Counted from the first letter of the stretch, positions 44,962-54,468 are shown. The stretch is 64,000 bases of DNA from Pseudonocardia nigra (GCF_019396355.1 NZ_JAHKRK010000001.1:62001-126000), one strand, 5' to 3'. Notes: a model not told the origin generated them from the sequence alone. A program made the numbers and translations.

Positions 44962-46587
44962 TCAGCCGCGTCCCTCTCCCCCGGCGCTCCCGCCGGCGGC
45001 CCGGCCCGGCCCGGCCGCCCCGGCTCCTCCGAACGCCTCTGCGCGGTCGCGGTCGGGATCGGCAGCCGCTCCACGGTCGTCTCGAGCGCCGGTCCCGTCC
45101 TCGCCGTCCCGGCCGTCCCGGCCGTCCCCGCCGTCCCCGCCGTCCCGGCCGTCCTCACCATCCCGGCCGTCGCCGCCGTCCTCACCGTCCCGGCCGTCCT
45201 CACCGTCCCGGCCGTCCCCGCCGTCCTCACCGTTCCGGTCGTCGTTCCCGTCCTCACCGGCCACGTGCTGGTGCTCCGCCTCGCCCGGCGTTCCGTCGGT
45301 CGCAACGAGCTGTCCGCGCTGGGGATCGGGCACCTCGAGACGGTCGCGGTGGTCGCCGTTGTCGCTCCCCGGATCAGCCGAGGCGGCGTCGTCACCGGCC
45401 GGAACGTGGACGCCTGCGTCGTCGACCGCCTCGGCGACGGCCTGACCCGCAGTGTTCGCAGCAGCGTCACCGGCCGAGCCGACCGGATGGGGGCCGTTCG
45501 GCGGGGCCGCCGGAGGGGCCGGGGCCGGGACATCAGGGCTCGCCGGAGCGGGTACGACGGGCGGGCTGCTCGGGTCGCCGGGAGCACGGGTCTCGGGTGC
45601 GGTGCCGGCCGTCACGGTCGACCGCCCGCTGTCCGGAAGCCCGGCCCCGGACAGCGCCACACCTCCCACGGTGACCGCAGCGACCAGCGCTGCGCCCGCG
45701 GCCACCGCGTTCCCGGCACGGCCGGGGCGCCACCGCCGCTGGAACGGGCCCGGCACGGGCGCCGGGAACGGCGCGCGGTGCGCGGCCAGGGAGGCGGCGA
45801 CCGCGGCGGCGCTGGGCCGGTGGTGCGGGTCCTCCCGGGTCATGGCGCGCAGCACCTCGCCCAGCCGGCCGCCGTCGTCGGGGATCTCGGGCGGGCGGTG
45901 CAGGCGCGCCATCGCCGACTCCACCGCGACACCCGGGTACTCCCGGCGGCCCGTGAGGGCCTCCAGCAGCACCAGCCCCAGCGCGTAGACGTCCGCCGCC
46001 TGGCCCACCGGCCTGCCGAGCACCTGCTCCGGGGCGAGGTAGGCGGCCGTCCCGACGACGTGCCCCGTCGCCGTGGCGACGGTGTCGTCCAGCGCACGGG
46101 AGATGCCGAAGTCCGCGAGCCGGGGCCGGGTGCCGTCGCCGAGCAGCACATTGCTCGGTTTCACGTCCCGGTGCACGATGCCGGCCGCGTGCACGTGCGC
46201 GAGCGCATCGGCGAGGTGCTCGCCGAGCTGCCGCACGGCGTCGGGCTCCAGGGGCGGGCCGGACCGGATCTGCTCCGCGAGCGTGGGACCGTCCACGAAC
46301 TCGGTGACCACGAAGGCGCGCCCGGCGTCGGTGCCCCCGCCGTGCAGTCCCACGAGCCCGCGATGGTCCAGGCAGGTGAGCGCGTCCATCTCGCGGCGGT
46401 ACTGGAGCAGGTCCCGCGCCGACGTGCCCGGGTGGAAGTACTTCACCGCCACCGTGCTGTCGCTCTGCAGGTCGTGCGCGCGGTACACCTCGGCCGACGA
46501 GCCGATCCCGATCACCGGGCCGAGGACGTACCGACCGGCGACGAGATGCGGCTCGTGCCTCGCCGGGACAGAGTCGTCAGACGTCAC
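44962..46587 (-). CDS. Membrane Ser/Thr protein kinase with acidic Gly-Asp repeat tail
   Basis: 541 residues from GTG 46587 (GGGA about 8 bases before). Kinase domain about 18-270: glycine loop VIGIGSSAEVY, Lys49, HRDVKPSN with Asp141, DFG at 159-161, and APE. A membrane helix spans about 292-315. The outer part has no folded domain: first Pro/Ala-rich, then a long tail of (G/E)DG-(R/G)DG repeats. Such a tail is highly charged and may bind cations or the cell wall. The gene diverges from the GDPD-like gene. The signal sensed is unknown. Confidence 0.85.
   Translation of the reverse strand: MTSDDSVPARHEPHLVAGRYVLGPVIGIGSSAEVYRAHDLQSDSTVAVKYFHPGTSARDLLQYRREMDALTCLDHRGLVGLHGGGTDAGRAFVVTEFVDGPTLAEQIRSGPPLEPDAVRQLGEHLADALAHVHAAGIVHRDVKPSNVLLGDGTRPRLADFGISRALDDTVATATGHVVGTAAYLAPEQVLGRPVGQAADVYALGLVLLEALTGRREYPGVAVESAMARLHRPPEIPDDGGRLGEVLRAMTREDPHHRPSAAAVAASLAAHRAPFPAPVPGPFQRRWRPGRAGNAVAAGAALVAAVTVGGVALSGAGLPDSGRSTVTAGTAPETRAPGDPSSPPVVPAPASPDVPAPAPPAAPPNGPHPVGSAGDAAANTAGQAVAEAVDDAGVHVPAGDDAASADPGSDNGDHRDRLEVPDPQRGQLVATDGTPGEAEHQHVAGEDGNDDRNGEDGGDGRDGEDGRDGEDGGDGRDGEDGRDGGDGGDGRDGRDGEDGTGARDDRGAAADPDRDRAEAFGGAGAAGPGRAAGGSAGGEGRG
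45091..45243. repeat. Degenerate tandem repeats encoding Gly-Asp-rich kinase tail
   Basis: About 150 bases of imperfect 9- to 15-bp repeats built from CCGTC, CCCGG and CCTCA blocks. On the minus strand they encode alternating GEDG, GRDG and GGDG. Slippage would change copy number mostly in frame. Confidence 0.85.
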
Positions 46588-46734
46588 GACATGTCCCGTT
46601 CCCCCGATCGCGTCGGAGCATGCACCGATCGCGCGCGCATCCGGACGGCCGGGGCATGTCATCGCCCGGCGATCGATCGACGCTCCCCGTTCACGCGGAC
46701 GTCACGATCCGGGCGCGGACCAGTTGCACAACAC

Positions 46735-47619
46735 ATGCAACCTCCCCACGTGAGTTACCTCGGAAGAGTGGCGGCCGCGCTCGGCGTGGTCACGACCGTC
46801 ATGGCCCTCGCGGTGGCGCCCGCAGCGGCGGCTCCGCCGGCGTCGGACGTCGAACCGCTCGCACGCGCCCACGCCCACAACGACTACGAGCACACCCGCC
46901 CCCTCGCCGACGCCCTGAGCTTCGGGTTCACCAGCGTCGAGGCGGACGTGTGGCTCGTGGACGGCGAGCTCCGGGTCGCGCACGACCTCGAGGACACCCG
47001 CCCCGGCGGCACGCTGCAGGCGCTGTACCTGGACCCGCTCGCCGAACGGTTCGCCCACAACGGGGGCTCGGTGTACCGCGGCTGGGACGGGTCGCTCCAA
47101 CTGCTCATCGACATCAAGAGCGACGGCCCGGCCACCTACGCCGCGCTCGACGAGGCGCTGAGCGCCTACCCGCAGCTGATGACGCGCTGGACCGACGGCA
47201 CGATCAAGGAGCGGGCGGTCACCGCGGTCATCAGCGGCAACCGGCCCCTCGCCGAGATGGCGGCCCAGCGCACCCGATTCGCCGGGTACGACGGGCGGCT
47301 GTCGGACCTGCACTCCGGACGGCCGGCGACGCTCATGCCACTGGTCAGCGACAACTGGACCAAGCACTTCACCTGGACGGGCGCCGGGCCGATGCCGGCG
47401 GCCGAGCGCGAGAAGCTGCGCTCGATCGTCACGACGGCGCACGCGAACGGGTACCGGGTGCGGTTCTGGGCGACCCCCGACCGGCCGGGCGAGGCCCGCG
47501 AGGCGCTGTGGACCGAGCTGGTGGCCGCCGGCGTCGACCACATCAACACCGACGACCTCGCCGGGCTGCAGGAGTTCCTGCTGGCCGCCGACCCCGACGA
47601 GCAGGCGGCGGCGGCCTGA
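46735..47619 (+). CDS. Exported GDPD/PI-PLC-like phosphodiesterase
   Basis: 294 residues. Signal peptide about 1-38 (VAAALGVVTTVMALAVAPAAAAPPAS). The mature part has ARAHAHNDYEHTRPLADALSFGFTSVEADVWLVDGELRVAHDL, the His-Asn-Asp and Glu-x-Asp pattern of glycerophosphodiester/PI-specific phosphodiesterase barrels, and ends with HINTDDLAGLQEFL. It likely cleaves an extracellular phosphodiester lipid or related compound. ATG 46735 or GTG 46750 could be the start; neither has a clear ribosome-binding site. Confidence 0.8.
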   Translation: MQPPHVSYLGRVAAALGVVTTVMALAVAPAAAAPPASDVEPLARAHAHNDYEHTRPLADALSFGFTSVEADVWLVDGELRVAHDLEDTRPGGTLQALYLDPLAERFAHNGGSVYRGWDGSLQLLIDIKSDGPATYAALDEALSAYPQLMTRWTDGTIKERAVTAVISGNRPLAEMAAQRTRFAGYDGRLSDLHSGRPATLMPLVSDNWTKHFTWTGAGPMPAAEREKLRSIVTTAHANGYRVRFWATPDRPGEAREALWTELVAAGVDHINTDDLAGLQEFLLAADPDEQAAAA

Positions 47620-47650
47620 GGCCGGAGCAGCGCCTGGCCGTGTGACCGCG

Positions 47651-48511
47651 CTACGAGTACGGCGCCGCGTCGTCCGGGACGGGGTCCCGGCGCAGGCGGA
47701 GGTCGACGGCGGCGAGCTGCTGCCGGAGGGAGTCGCGCAGCGCGTGCAGCTCGTCGACCTCCCGCCGGGCCTCGCCGACGATCCGGCGCACCTCCGCGCG
47801 GGCGGCGTCGAGCCGGCCGCGGATCTGCTCGTCGGCGTTGGCGAGCCGCTGCTCGACGGTGCGGAGGTTGTCGGCCTGGAGCCGGGCGAGTCGGGCCACG
47901 ACAGCGCGGCACCGGAAGCTGATCGAGCGGTGGAACTCCTCCTCCGCGGCGGCGCGCGCGGCGATGGCGGCCTCGTCGAGCCGCGCCCGCTTCGCGGCGG
48001 CCTCCCGGAGCAGCCGCTCGGCCTCCACGCGGGCCGCCGCGACCGGGTCGGGTTCTCCGGTCGACGTCATCGCACGCGAGGCGCGCCGTGTGGACGATGT
48101 GGCAGCCCCGAGCCCTTCCCGCAGATCCGGGTCGGCGCCGGAGGCGGCCGGCAGGGTCTCCTCCGCCTCGCCGATGAGCGCGGCGGCGTACCGCGCTGCC
48201 TCGGCCTGCATCGCGCCGGACTCCTCGTGCGCCAGCCGCAGCAGGAGCTCCAGCCGGTCACTCATGGTCGACACGCTGTCCTGCGGACAGGACAGCGTGC
48301 GGAGTACGCCGCGCAGGCGTTCGATCTCCGACCGTGCGGTCTCCAGCTCCCGCTGCACGGCGGCGGACCGGGCGAGTGCGGCGTCCCGATCGGCCGCCAT
48401 GATCGTCATCTCGACCTCGACGAGGCGGAGGTGATCGTCGACCTCCCCCGCGTCGAGCCCTCGGCGCACCACGCTGAAGCGACAGCCGTCGCGTCGGTCC
48501 GTCCTGTCCAT
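47651..48511 (-). CDS. DivIVA-like coiled-coil protein
   Basis: 286 residues with GGAGG five bases before ATG. The start CRFSVVRRGLDAGEVDDHLRLVEVEM resembles the DivIVA N-terminal membrane-binding motif (F..V.RGYd..eVD.fL). Most of the rest is heptad-like coiled coil rich in Ala, Glu and Arg, with a Ser/Thr linker in the middle (ATSSTRRASRAM). DivIVA/Wag31 relatives mark curved membranes and organise polar growth; this one is shorter in its linker and is not near division genes. Role unknown. Confidence 0.72.
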   Translation of the reverse strand: MDRTDRRDGCRFSVVRRGLDAGEVDDHLRLVEVEMTIMAADRDAALARSAAVQRELETARSEIERLRGVLRTLSCPQDSVSTMSDRLELLLRLAHEESGAMQAEAARYAAALIGEAEETLPAASGADPDLREGLGAATSSTRRASRAMTSTGEPDPVAAARVEAERLLREAAAKRARLDEAAIAARAAAEEEFHRSISFRCRAVVARLARLQADNLRTVEQRLANADEQIRGRLDAARAEVRRIVGEARREVDELHALRDSLRQQLAAVDLRLRRDPVPDDAAPYS

Positions 48512-48714
48512 CGCGCCTCCGTCCCGCCGCCCGCGCTTGTCGGAGTTGGTCGACAGCCCTGGTAGGAGCGTTACGCGAGGGATACCCGCTTCGTCCGGCC
48601 CGACGCCGCGCCGTGAGCCGACGCCGCCTACTGCGTGGCCCGACTCGCGAACCGCACCGCACCGCACATCCATGCGACCGGGTTGCGGCGACGCTGCCGC
48701 ACTTTTATCGCGCG

Positions 48715-48735
48715 CTATTGACGTGTGCGCAATAG
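48715..48735. promoter_or_regulatory. Inverted repeat CTATTG-N9-CAATAG upstream of truncated hemoglobin
   Basis: Perfect 6-bp arms spaced by 9 bp in the 298-base interval between the divergent coiled-coil and hemoglobin genes. TTGACG, a -35 candidate, overlaps the left arm. The target of the nearby OhrR-like regulator or of a NO/redox sensor is possible. Confidence 0.4.
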
Positions 48736-48809
48736 AACCCGGACAGTGGTCCGTATCACACAAGGCAGGCTTCGACGAGGCCCGCCACCACGAGCAGCCG
48801 GAGGAGCAC

Positions 48810-49193
48810 ATGGCCGAGGCGACCCTGTACGAACGACTCGGCGGGACGTACGCCATCGCGGCAGCGGTGGACGTCCTAGTCGACCGGCTGTACGACAACG
48901 CGTCGGCCAACGCGAACCCGGCCGTGGCGGCGTTCCACGAGAAGCGGGGGCACGCCGGGTTCAAGTTCCTCGTCACGGCCTGGTCCATCCAGCAGACCGG
49001 CGGGCCGGCGTGCTACCCGGGGCGGGACATGGCTGCTGTCCACGCGGACCTCGACGTCAGCCAGCACGACTTCGACGTGGTCGCCCTGGAGATCAAGGCG
49101 ACGCTGAGCTACCTCGGGGTGCCGGTGCGGGAGATCGACGAGTTCATGGGCATCATCGAGAGCTACCGCTCGACGGTGGTCGCCGCCGCCTGA
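48810..49193 (+). CDS. glbN: Group I truncated hemoglobin
   Basis: 127 residues, the length of class 1 2/2 hemoglobins. TLYERLGGTYAIAAAVDVLVDRLYDN starts the fold with the Gly-Gly turn, and GRDMAAVHADLDVSQHDFDVVALEIKATL contains the proximal His (VHADL). It binds heme and, in mycobacteria (GlbN), removes nitric oxide. GGAGGAG precedes ATG 48810. The 3' end overlaps the convergent OhrR-like gene by 31 bases, which ties the two stress genes together. Confidence 0.9.
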   Translation: MAEATLYERLGGTYAIAAAVDVLVDRLYDNASANANPAVAAFHEKRGHAGFKFLVTAWSIQQTGGPACYPGRDMAAVHADLDVSQHDFDVVALEIKATLSYLGVPVREIDEFMGIIESYRSTVVAAA

Positions 49194-49672
49194 GCGGGCT
49201 CGGCCTCCCCGCTCTCGACGGCGTCGAGGCGCGCGGCGAGCCGGTGCAGGTCGTCGCGCAGCGCCGCGAGCTCGCGCGGGTCGAGCCCGGTCGCGCGTTC
49301 GACGGACGCCTGGGCGGTGACCGCGCGCTCGTACAGGAGGTGACCCGCGGCGGTGCACGAGATCTCCAGGGTGCGCTCGTCGTGCGAGGGCCGTCGGCGG
49401 GTGATCAGCCCTCGCTGCTCGAGGCGTTGCAGCAGGGGCGACAGGGTCGCCGAGTCCAGGTGCAGCCGCTCACGCAGCGCCTTGAGACCGACCGCGCCCG
49501 ACTCCCACAGCACGAGCATCACCAGGTACTGGCTGTAGGTGAGCCCGATCGCGGCCAGCAGCGGCCGGTAGCGCGCGGTCATCGCCCGCGACGCGGAGTA
49601 CAGGCCGAAGCACAGCTGCTGCTCCAGGAGCAACTGCGCCGCCCCGGGCTCCGTCTCGCGCGCGTCCGCCAT
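49163..49672 (-). CDS. MarR-family regulator, OhrR-like
   Basis: 169 residues. The N-terminal LLEQQLCFGLYSASRAM places a Cys at residue 21, as in the peroxide-sensing Cys of OhrR. The winged HTH follows (LTYSQYLVMLVLWESGAVGLKALRERLHLDSATLSPLLQRLEQRGLITRRRPSHDERTLEI). It should respond to organic hydroperoxides by Cys oxidation and release DNA. It diverges from an alpha/beta hydrolase and overlaps the hemoglobin gene at its end. No ohr peroxidase gene is adjacent. Confidence 0.87.
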   Translation of the reverse strand: MADARETEPGAAQLLLEQQLCFGLYSASRAMTARYRPLLAAIGLTYSQYLVMLVLWESGAVGLKALRERLHLDSATLSPLLQRLEQRGLITRRRPSHDERTLEISCTAAGHLLYERAVTAQASVERATGLDPRELAALRDDLHRLAARLDAVESGEAEPAQAAATTVER

Positions 49673-49828
49673 CCGCCCACCCTACGTCGGGCCGCCCCGG
49701 GGACTGCGCAGCGACGACACGGGGCCGCACGGGAGAACGCCAGCACCGCCCGACCCCTGCGAAATTGAGTAGCGCCCTATACGATCACCCGCGATAGATC
49801 ATCGTCGAAATCTCGAGGAGCGGCGCGC

Positions 49829-50677
49829 ATGCCCACACTCACCGTCGGAACCGACGGCGCCACCCCGGTCGAGCTGCACTACACCGACCAGGCCACCGGC
49901 CGCCCCGTGGTGCTGATCCACGGCTGGCCGCTCTCGGGTCGCTCCTGGGAGGCGCAGGTCCCGGTCCTCGTCGAGGCCGGGCACCGCGTGATCACCTACG
50001 ACCGGCGCGGGTTCGGCCAGTCGTCGCAGCCGTGGACGGGCTACGACTACGACACCTTCACCGCCGACCTCGCGGCGCTGCTCGACCACCTCGACGTCCG
50101 CGATGCCGCGCTCGTGGGCTTTTCCATGGGCGGTGGCGAGGTCGCGCGCTACCTCGGCGCGCGTGGCACCGACCGGGTCTCGCGGGCGGTACTGGCCGCG
50201 GCCGTGCCCCCGTACCTGTACCGGAGCGACGACAACCCCGACGGCGGCCTCGACGACGCCACGATCGCCGGCTTCGAGGAGGGCGTGCGCGGCGATCGCC
50301 TCGCGTTCCTCGACGGCTTCACGAAGGACTTCTTCAGCTCCGGCAGTGGCCTCACCGGGAAGAAGGTGCTGGTCAGCGAGCCACTGCGGCAGTACATGCT
50401 GGCGATCGCGGCCGCCGCGTCCCCGAAGGCGACCCTCGACTGCATCGCCGCGTTCGGACGCACCGACTTCCGGGGCGATCTCGCCCGGATCCAGGTACCG
50501 ACGCTGGTGATCCACGGGGACAGTGACCAGATCGTGCCGATCGAGGTCAGCGGCCGCCGCAGCGCGGACGCGATTCCCGGCGCGGAGCTCGTCGTCATCG
50601 AGGGCGGCCCGCACGGCGTCAACGCCAGCCACCCGCAGCAGTTCAACCGGGCGCTGCTGGACTTCCTGGCGCGCTGA
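49829..50677 (+). CDS. Alpha/beta hydrolase, non-heme chloroperoxidase-like
   Basis: 282 residues. Oxyanion HGWPLSG, nucleophile elbow GFSMGGGE (Ser), Asp in HGDSDQIVP and His in EGGPHGVNA form the catalytic triad. DRRGFGQSSQPWTGYDYDTFTADL is typical of bacterial cofactor-free perhydrolases/chloroperoxidases and related esterases. It may remove or form peracids, which would fit the divergent peroxide-sensing regulator; in the interval, TAGCGCCCTA near 49770 is a weak operator candidate. Confidence 0.87.
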   Translation: MPTLTVGTDGATPVELHYTDQATGRPVVLIHGWPLSGRSWEAQVPVLVEAGHRVITYDRRGFGQSSQPWTGYDYDTFTADLAALLDHLDVRDAALVGFSMGGGEVARYLGARGTDRVSRAVLAAAVPPYLYRSDDNPDGGLDDATIAGFEEGVRGDRLAFLDGFTKDFFSSGSGLTGKKVLVSEPLRQYMLAIAAAASPKATLDCIAAFGRTDFRGDLARIQVPTLVIHGDSDQIVPIEVSGRRSADAIPGAELVVIEGGPHGVNASHPQQFNRALLDFLAR

Positions 50678-50753
50678 CATCTCCGGATCCCGGCCCCCGG
50701 CCGGTTCGGCGATCGCGGGCACCGAGCGGCCCGGGCCGACAGGGGCGGCCGGG

Positions 50754-51786
50754 TCACCCGGCCCACGGGTCGAGCGGGACGAGCTCGATGGCGTGGCCTG
50801 CCGGGTCGAGCAGTCGCCCCATGCGTTTGATGTGACGCAGTGCGATCGCGCGGTCCACCACCCGCAGCCGCGGTAGCCGTTCGGCCAGAACGGACTCGAG
50901 CCGCTGCACGTCGTCGAGGCTCCGCAACCACAGCGAGACCAGCAGGTTCGCCGGGCCACCGGTCAGCCCGACCGACAGCCGGGCCTCGGGCAGCCCGGCG
51001 AGCGCGCGGGCGGCCTCGGCATGCTCCTCCGGTGGCACGAACGCCCACAGCGTGGCCGACACCGGCCAGCCGGAGAGCGAACTGGGCGACGTCGCAGCGG
51101 AGGATCAGGTCCTGGTTCGCCAATGCGGTCTCGACGCGCCGCCGTGCGGTGGCCCGGCTGACGCCCGACCGCGCCGCCAGATCGCTGATGCTCATCCGCC
51201 CGTCCTCGGACAGCAGCCGCAGCAGACCGCGCACGTCCCGGTCGTCGAGCCGGCCGGCCGGCCCGGCGGGGCGGGCGTCGGCACGGCCGAGACGGCGCCG
51301 CTGGGCGGGCTCGAGAGCCCGCAGCTGCCACTTGCTGCCCTCGACGAAGGTTCGCGTCATGAGCTGGCTCCGCGCGGAGAGCACGCCGGGGATCTGCGCC
51401 ATGCCCTGCAGCAGGAAGTCCGACAGCGCCGACAGACCGCTCGTGAACACGGTGAGGAGCAGGTCCCGACCACCGGTCACGTGCTCGACGCTGCCGACCC
51501 GCGGATCGCGGGCGAGCGCCGTTCCCGCCCGCATGACCTGGTCGGTGGCGCAGTCCACCTCGACGAACGCGACCTCGCCCCGCTCGCGGCTGCCCGGGTA
51601 GGCCGCCAACCACGCCGAGCCGTCGGCGGTGAGGCGTGCCCAGCGTCGCGCGGCAGTGGCGGCGTCGATGCCGAGCACCTGGCCGATCTGCGCCCACGGA
51701 GCGCGCGGAGCGAGCTGCACGGCATGCAGCACCGCCAGATCGAGCTCGTCCGGTCCTTTCGGATCGTGCAACACGGAGCCCATCAT
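50754..51786 (-). pseudogene. Lrp/AsnC-family regulator with two HTH units, frameshifted
   Basis: From ATG 51786 (or 51783) the first frame gives two AsnC-type modules: an HTH (LDLAVLHAVQLAPRAPWAQIGQVLGIDAATAARRWARL), a sensor half, and a second HTH (DDRDVRGLLRLLSEDGRMSISDLAARSGVSRATARRRVETAL). Near 51085 the homologous frame changes (CDVAQ then SLSGWPVSATLWAFVPPEEH), giving the second sensor domain to a stop at 50754. One extra T in CAGTTCGCTC explains this. It diverges from an MFS carrier gene that is itself frameshifted. Confidence 0.7.
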
Positions 51787-51876
51787 GTGCCATTTCCTGA
51801 AGCAGGGACAGGTCGAGTTGCCACGCCCGCACCATCGGCGCACTCCCGCTCCCTTGGCGCACTCGAGAGGAGACCA

Positions 51877-53239
51877 GTGCAGCCCTCGCCTCGATCCATT
51901 GCGGCCACCACCACGCGCACGACGTCGAAGCCTGCAGAACCGAAGCGGAGGCGCGAGCTCCTCGCAGCCACCGTCGGCAGCGTCGTCGAGTCGTTCGACT
52001 GGAACATGTAACGCCGTACTGGCGCCGTTCTTCGCCGCCCAGCTCTTCCCCGGCGGCGGCACCGCGTCCCTGCTCGTCGCCTACGCCGGTTTCGCCGTCG
52101 GCTTCGTCGCGCGGCCGCTGGGCAGCGCGCTGATCGGCAGGCTCGCGGACAAGCGCGGCAGGCGCTTCGGCCTCACCCTGAGCATGTCGGTGATCGCCGC
52201 CGCGAGCCTGCTGCTCGCCGTCATCCCCTCCCGCGACGACATCGGCATCTGGGCCGCCGTGCTGGTGGTCGTCGCCCGGCTCGTGCAGGGCCTGGCATAC
52301 GGCGGGGAGACCCCGACGGTCGCGGCGTACGTCACCGAGACCGCTCCGCCGCGGCACCGCTTCCTGTTCAGCGGCATCTCCTACGGCGGGATCATCATCG
52401 GCTCGCTGCTGTCGTTCGGCGTGGTCACCGTGCTGAACGCCGTGGTCGGCGCGGACGCGCTGGCCGACGGCGCCTGGCGCTGGGGCTTCGTGCTGGCGGC
52501 GGTGATCGGCGTCGCCGCTGTGTGGGTGCGGCGCTGCGCACCCGAGAGCGACGCCTACGAGCAGGAGACCGCGGCGCACGGCACGCAGCGGCCCCCGGTG
52601 CGCGAGGTCTTCACCCGCCACCCGCTCGCCTGCGCGGCACTGTTCCTCATGTCCGTCGGGGGCACCGTGGCGTTCTACTTCTCGCTGGTCTACCTGCCGG
52701 TCTACGCGGAGCACGTCGGCGCTGCCGACCAGGCGAGCGCATCGTCGTTCATGACCGTAGTCTTCGCGGTGACCCTGGTCGCGATGCTGCTGGCCGGGAT
52801 GCTCACCGACCGCGTCGGCGCGATCCCGGTACTGCGCGGCGCCTACCTCGCGCTGTTCCTCGGCATGCTCCCGCTCATGATCGGGCTGGAGGCCGGGGCG
52901 ATCGGCTTCCACACCGTCGCGATCGCGCTCGCCGTACTGGTCGCCGTGCCCGTGGCGACTACCAACGTGCTCAGCGGCCTGCTGTTCCCGATCGCGGTGC
53001 GCGCCGTCGGGGCCGGCATCGTCGGCGCGAGCGCGATCGCATTGTTCGGCGGCACCTTCCCGTTGCTCGCCGAGGCCCTCACCGCCGCAGGCCACACCTC
53101 CGCCATCCCGTACTACGTCGCCGCCACGATGGCGCTCGCGCTCGCCGGCACCTTCGTCGCAGCTCGCGTGCCAGGTTTCGCCGCGGCGTCCCGCCCCAGC
53201 GGTTCCGGCCGCGCGACCGACTCGGAAGAGGACCAGTGA
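51877..53239 (+). pseudogene. MFS transporter (metabolite:H+ symporter family), frameshifted
   Basis: GTG 51877 follows GAGAGGAG and opens PSPRSIAATTTRTT...LLAATVGSVVESFDWNM before a stop at 52009-52011. The next frame continues AVLAPFFAAQLFPGG with eleven helices, RPLGSALIGRLADKRGRRFGL and the rest of an MHS-type carrier (proline/betaine or shikimate type). Removing one A in ATGTAACGCC restores NMYAVLAPFF, so a single-base insertion is the cause. The stop overlaps the amidohydrolase GTG. If real, the carrier is dead; if a sequencing error, it would import the amidohydrolase substrate. Confidence 0.75.
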
Positions 53240-54462
53240 GCAGCGGCATCGTGGACGACGCGCGCGGCATGCGCGACGAGCTGGTCCGGCTGCGGCACCG
53301 GCTGCACGCGGAACCCGAGCTCGGCCTGCACCTGCCCCGCACGCAGGAGAAGGTCCTGGAGGCGCTCGACGGCCTCCCGCTCGAGGTCGGCACCGGCACC
53401 GCGTCCACGTCGGTGACCGCGGTGCTGCGGGGCGCCCGCCCGGGCGGCACCGTGCTGTTGCGCGGCGACATGGACGCGCTGCCGGTCGCGGAGAAGACCG
53501 GCGTCGGATACGCCTCGCGGGTCGACGGGGCGATGCACGCCTGCGGCCACGACCTGCACACCACGATGCTCGCCGGGGCGGCGCACCTGCTGGCCGCGCG
53601 CCGCGACCGGCTCGCCGGCGACGTGGTGTTCATGTTCCAGCCGGGAGAAGAGGGCCACGACGGCGCCGCGTCGATGATCGCCGAGGGGGTGCTCGACGCG
53701 GCCGGGCCCCGGGTCGACGCGGCGTACGGGCTGCACGTGATGTCCGCGGGCCTCGCGCCGGGCTCGTTCCGCACGCGGCGGGGGCCGATCCTCGCCGCGT
53801 CCGACACGGTCCGGGTCGTCGTGCACGGCGCGGGCGGCCACGGCTCCGCGCCGCATCGCGCGAAGGACCCGATCGCGGCCGCCTGCGAGATGGTCCCCGC
53901 GCTGCAGACGTTCGTGACCCGGCACTTCGACGTGTTCGACCCCGTGGTGGTGACGGTGGGGGCGTTCCACGCCGGCACCCAGCACAACGTGATCCCCGAC
54001 GAGGCCACCTTCGAGGCCACCGTGCGGTCGTTCTCCCCGGAGGCGCACCGGGCGATCAAGGACGGCTTCGTACAGGTCTGCCGGGGTGTCGCAGCGGCGC
54101 ACGGCGTCGCCGTCGACGTCGACTACGCCGATTGCTACCCCGTCACCGTCAACGATGCCGCCGAGGCCGAGTTCGCCGTCGGCGTCGTGGCCGAGGTGCT
54201 GGGCGAGGAGCGGGTGGGCTGGTCTGACCGCCCCTACACGGGGTCCGAGGACTTCTCCCGCGTCCTGGACGAGGTGCCCGGCGCGTTCGTCGCCCTCGGT
54301 GCCGCGCCCCGGGAGGTCGACTGGACGGCCGCGCCGAACAACCACTCCCCCCTCGCCGTCTTCGACGACGCGGTGCTGCCCGACGGGGCCGCGGTCTACG
54401 CGGAGCTCGCGGCCCGGCGGCTGCTCGAACTGGAGGGTGCCGTACCGGCGAGATGGACCTGA
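53236..54462 (+). CDS. M20-family metallo-amidohydrolase
   Basis: 408 residues. LRHRLHAEPELGLHLPRTQ starts the fold; metal ligands include RGDMDALP, MHACGHDLHTTM and FQPGEEGHDGA; the dimerisation domain has GAGGHGSAPHRAKDPI; TGSEDFSRVL is the last metal motif. It hydrolyses N-acyl amino acids (hippurate or IAA-amino-acid type). GTG 53236 overlaps the MFS stop, so transport of an amide and its cleavage are coupled under the Lrp regulator. Confidence 0.92.
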   Translation: MSSGIVDDARGMRDELVRLRHRLHAEPELGLHLPRTQEKVLEALDGLPLEVGTGTASTSVTAVLRGARPGGTVLLRGDMDALPVAEKTGVGYASRVDGAMHACGHDLHTTMLAGAAHLLAARRDRLAGDVVFMFQPGEEGHDGAASMIAEGVLDAAGPRVDAAYGLHVMSAGLAPGSFRTRRGPILAASDTVRVVVHGAGGHGSAPHRAKDPIAAACEMVPALQTFVTRHFDVFDPVVVTVGAFHAGTQHNVIPDEATFEATVRSFSPEAHRAIKDGFVQVCRGVAAAHGVAVDVDYADCYPVTVNDAAEAEFAVGVVAEVLGEERVGWSDRPYTGSEDFSRVLDEVPGAFVALGAAPREVDWTAAPNNHSPLAVFDDAVLPDGAAVYAELAARRLLELEGAVPARWT

Positions 54463-54468
54463 CGGGGG

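Noticed and set aside
45091-45243. CRISPR or non-coding repeat array
   Set aside because: Degenerate short units in frame with the kinase gene; no unique spacers.
43681-46700. Plus-strand frame extending upstream of the GDPD-like gene, including a VPAVPAVPAV repeat
   Set aside because: It is the antisense reading of the kinase tail repeats; the real gene starts with the signal peptide near 46735.
47642-48565. Plus-strand frame opposite the DivIVA-like gene
   Set aside because: Antisense shadow; the minus strand has a ribosome-binding site and the DivIVA-like motif.
49760-49800. Classical OhrR box (TACAATT-type)
   Set aside because: Only a weak TAGCGCCCTA near-palindrome is present; no match to the AT-rich consensus.
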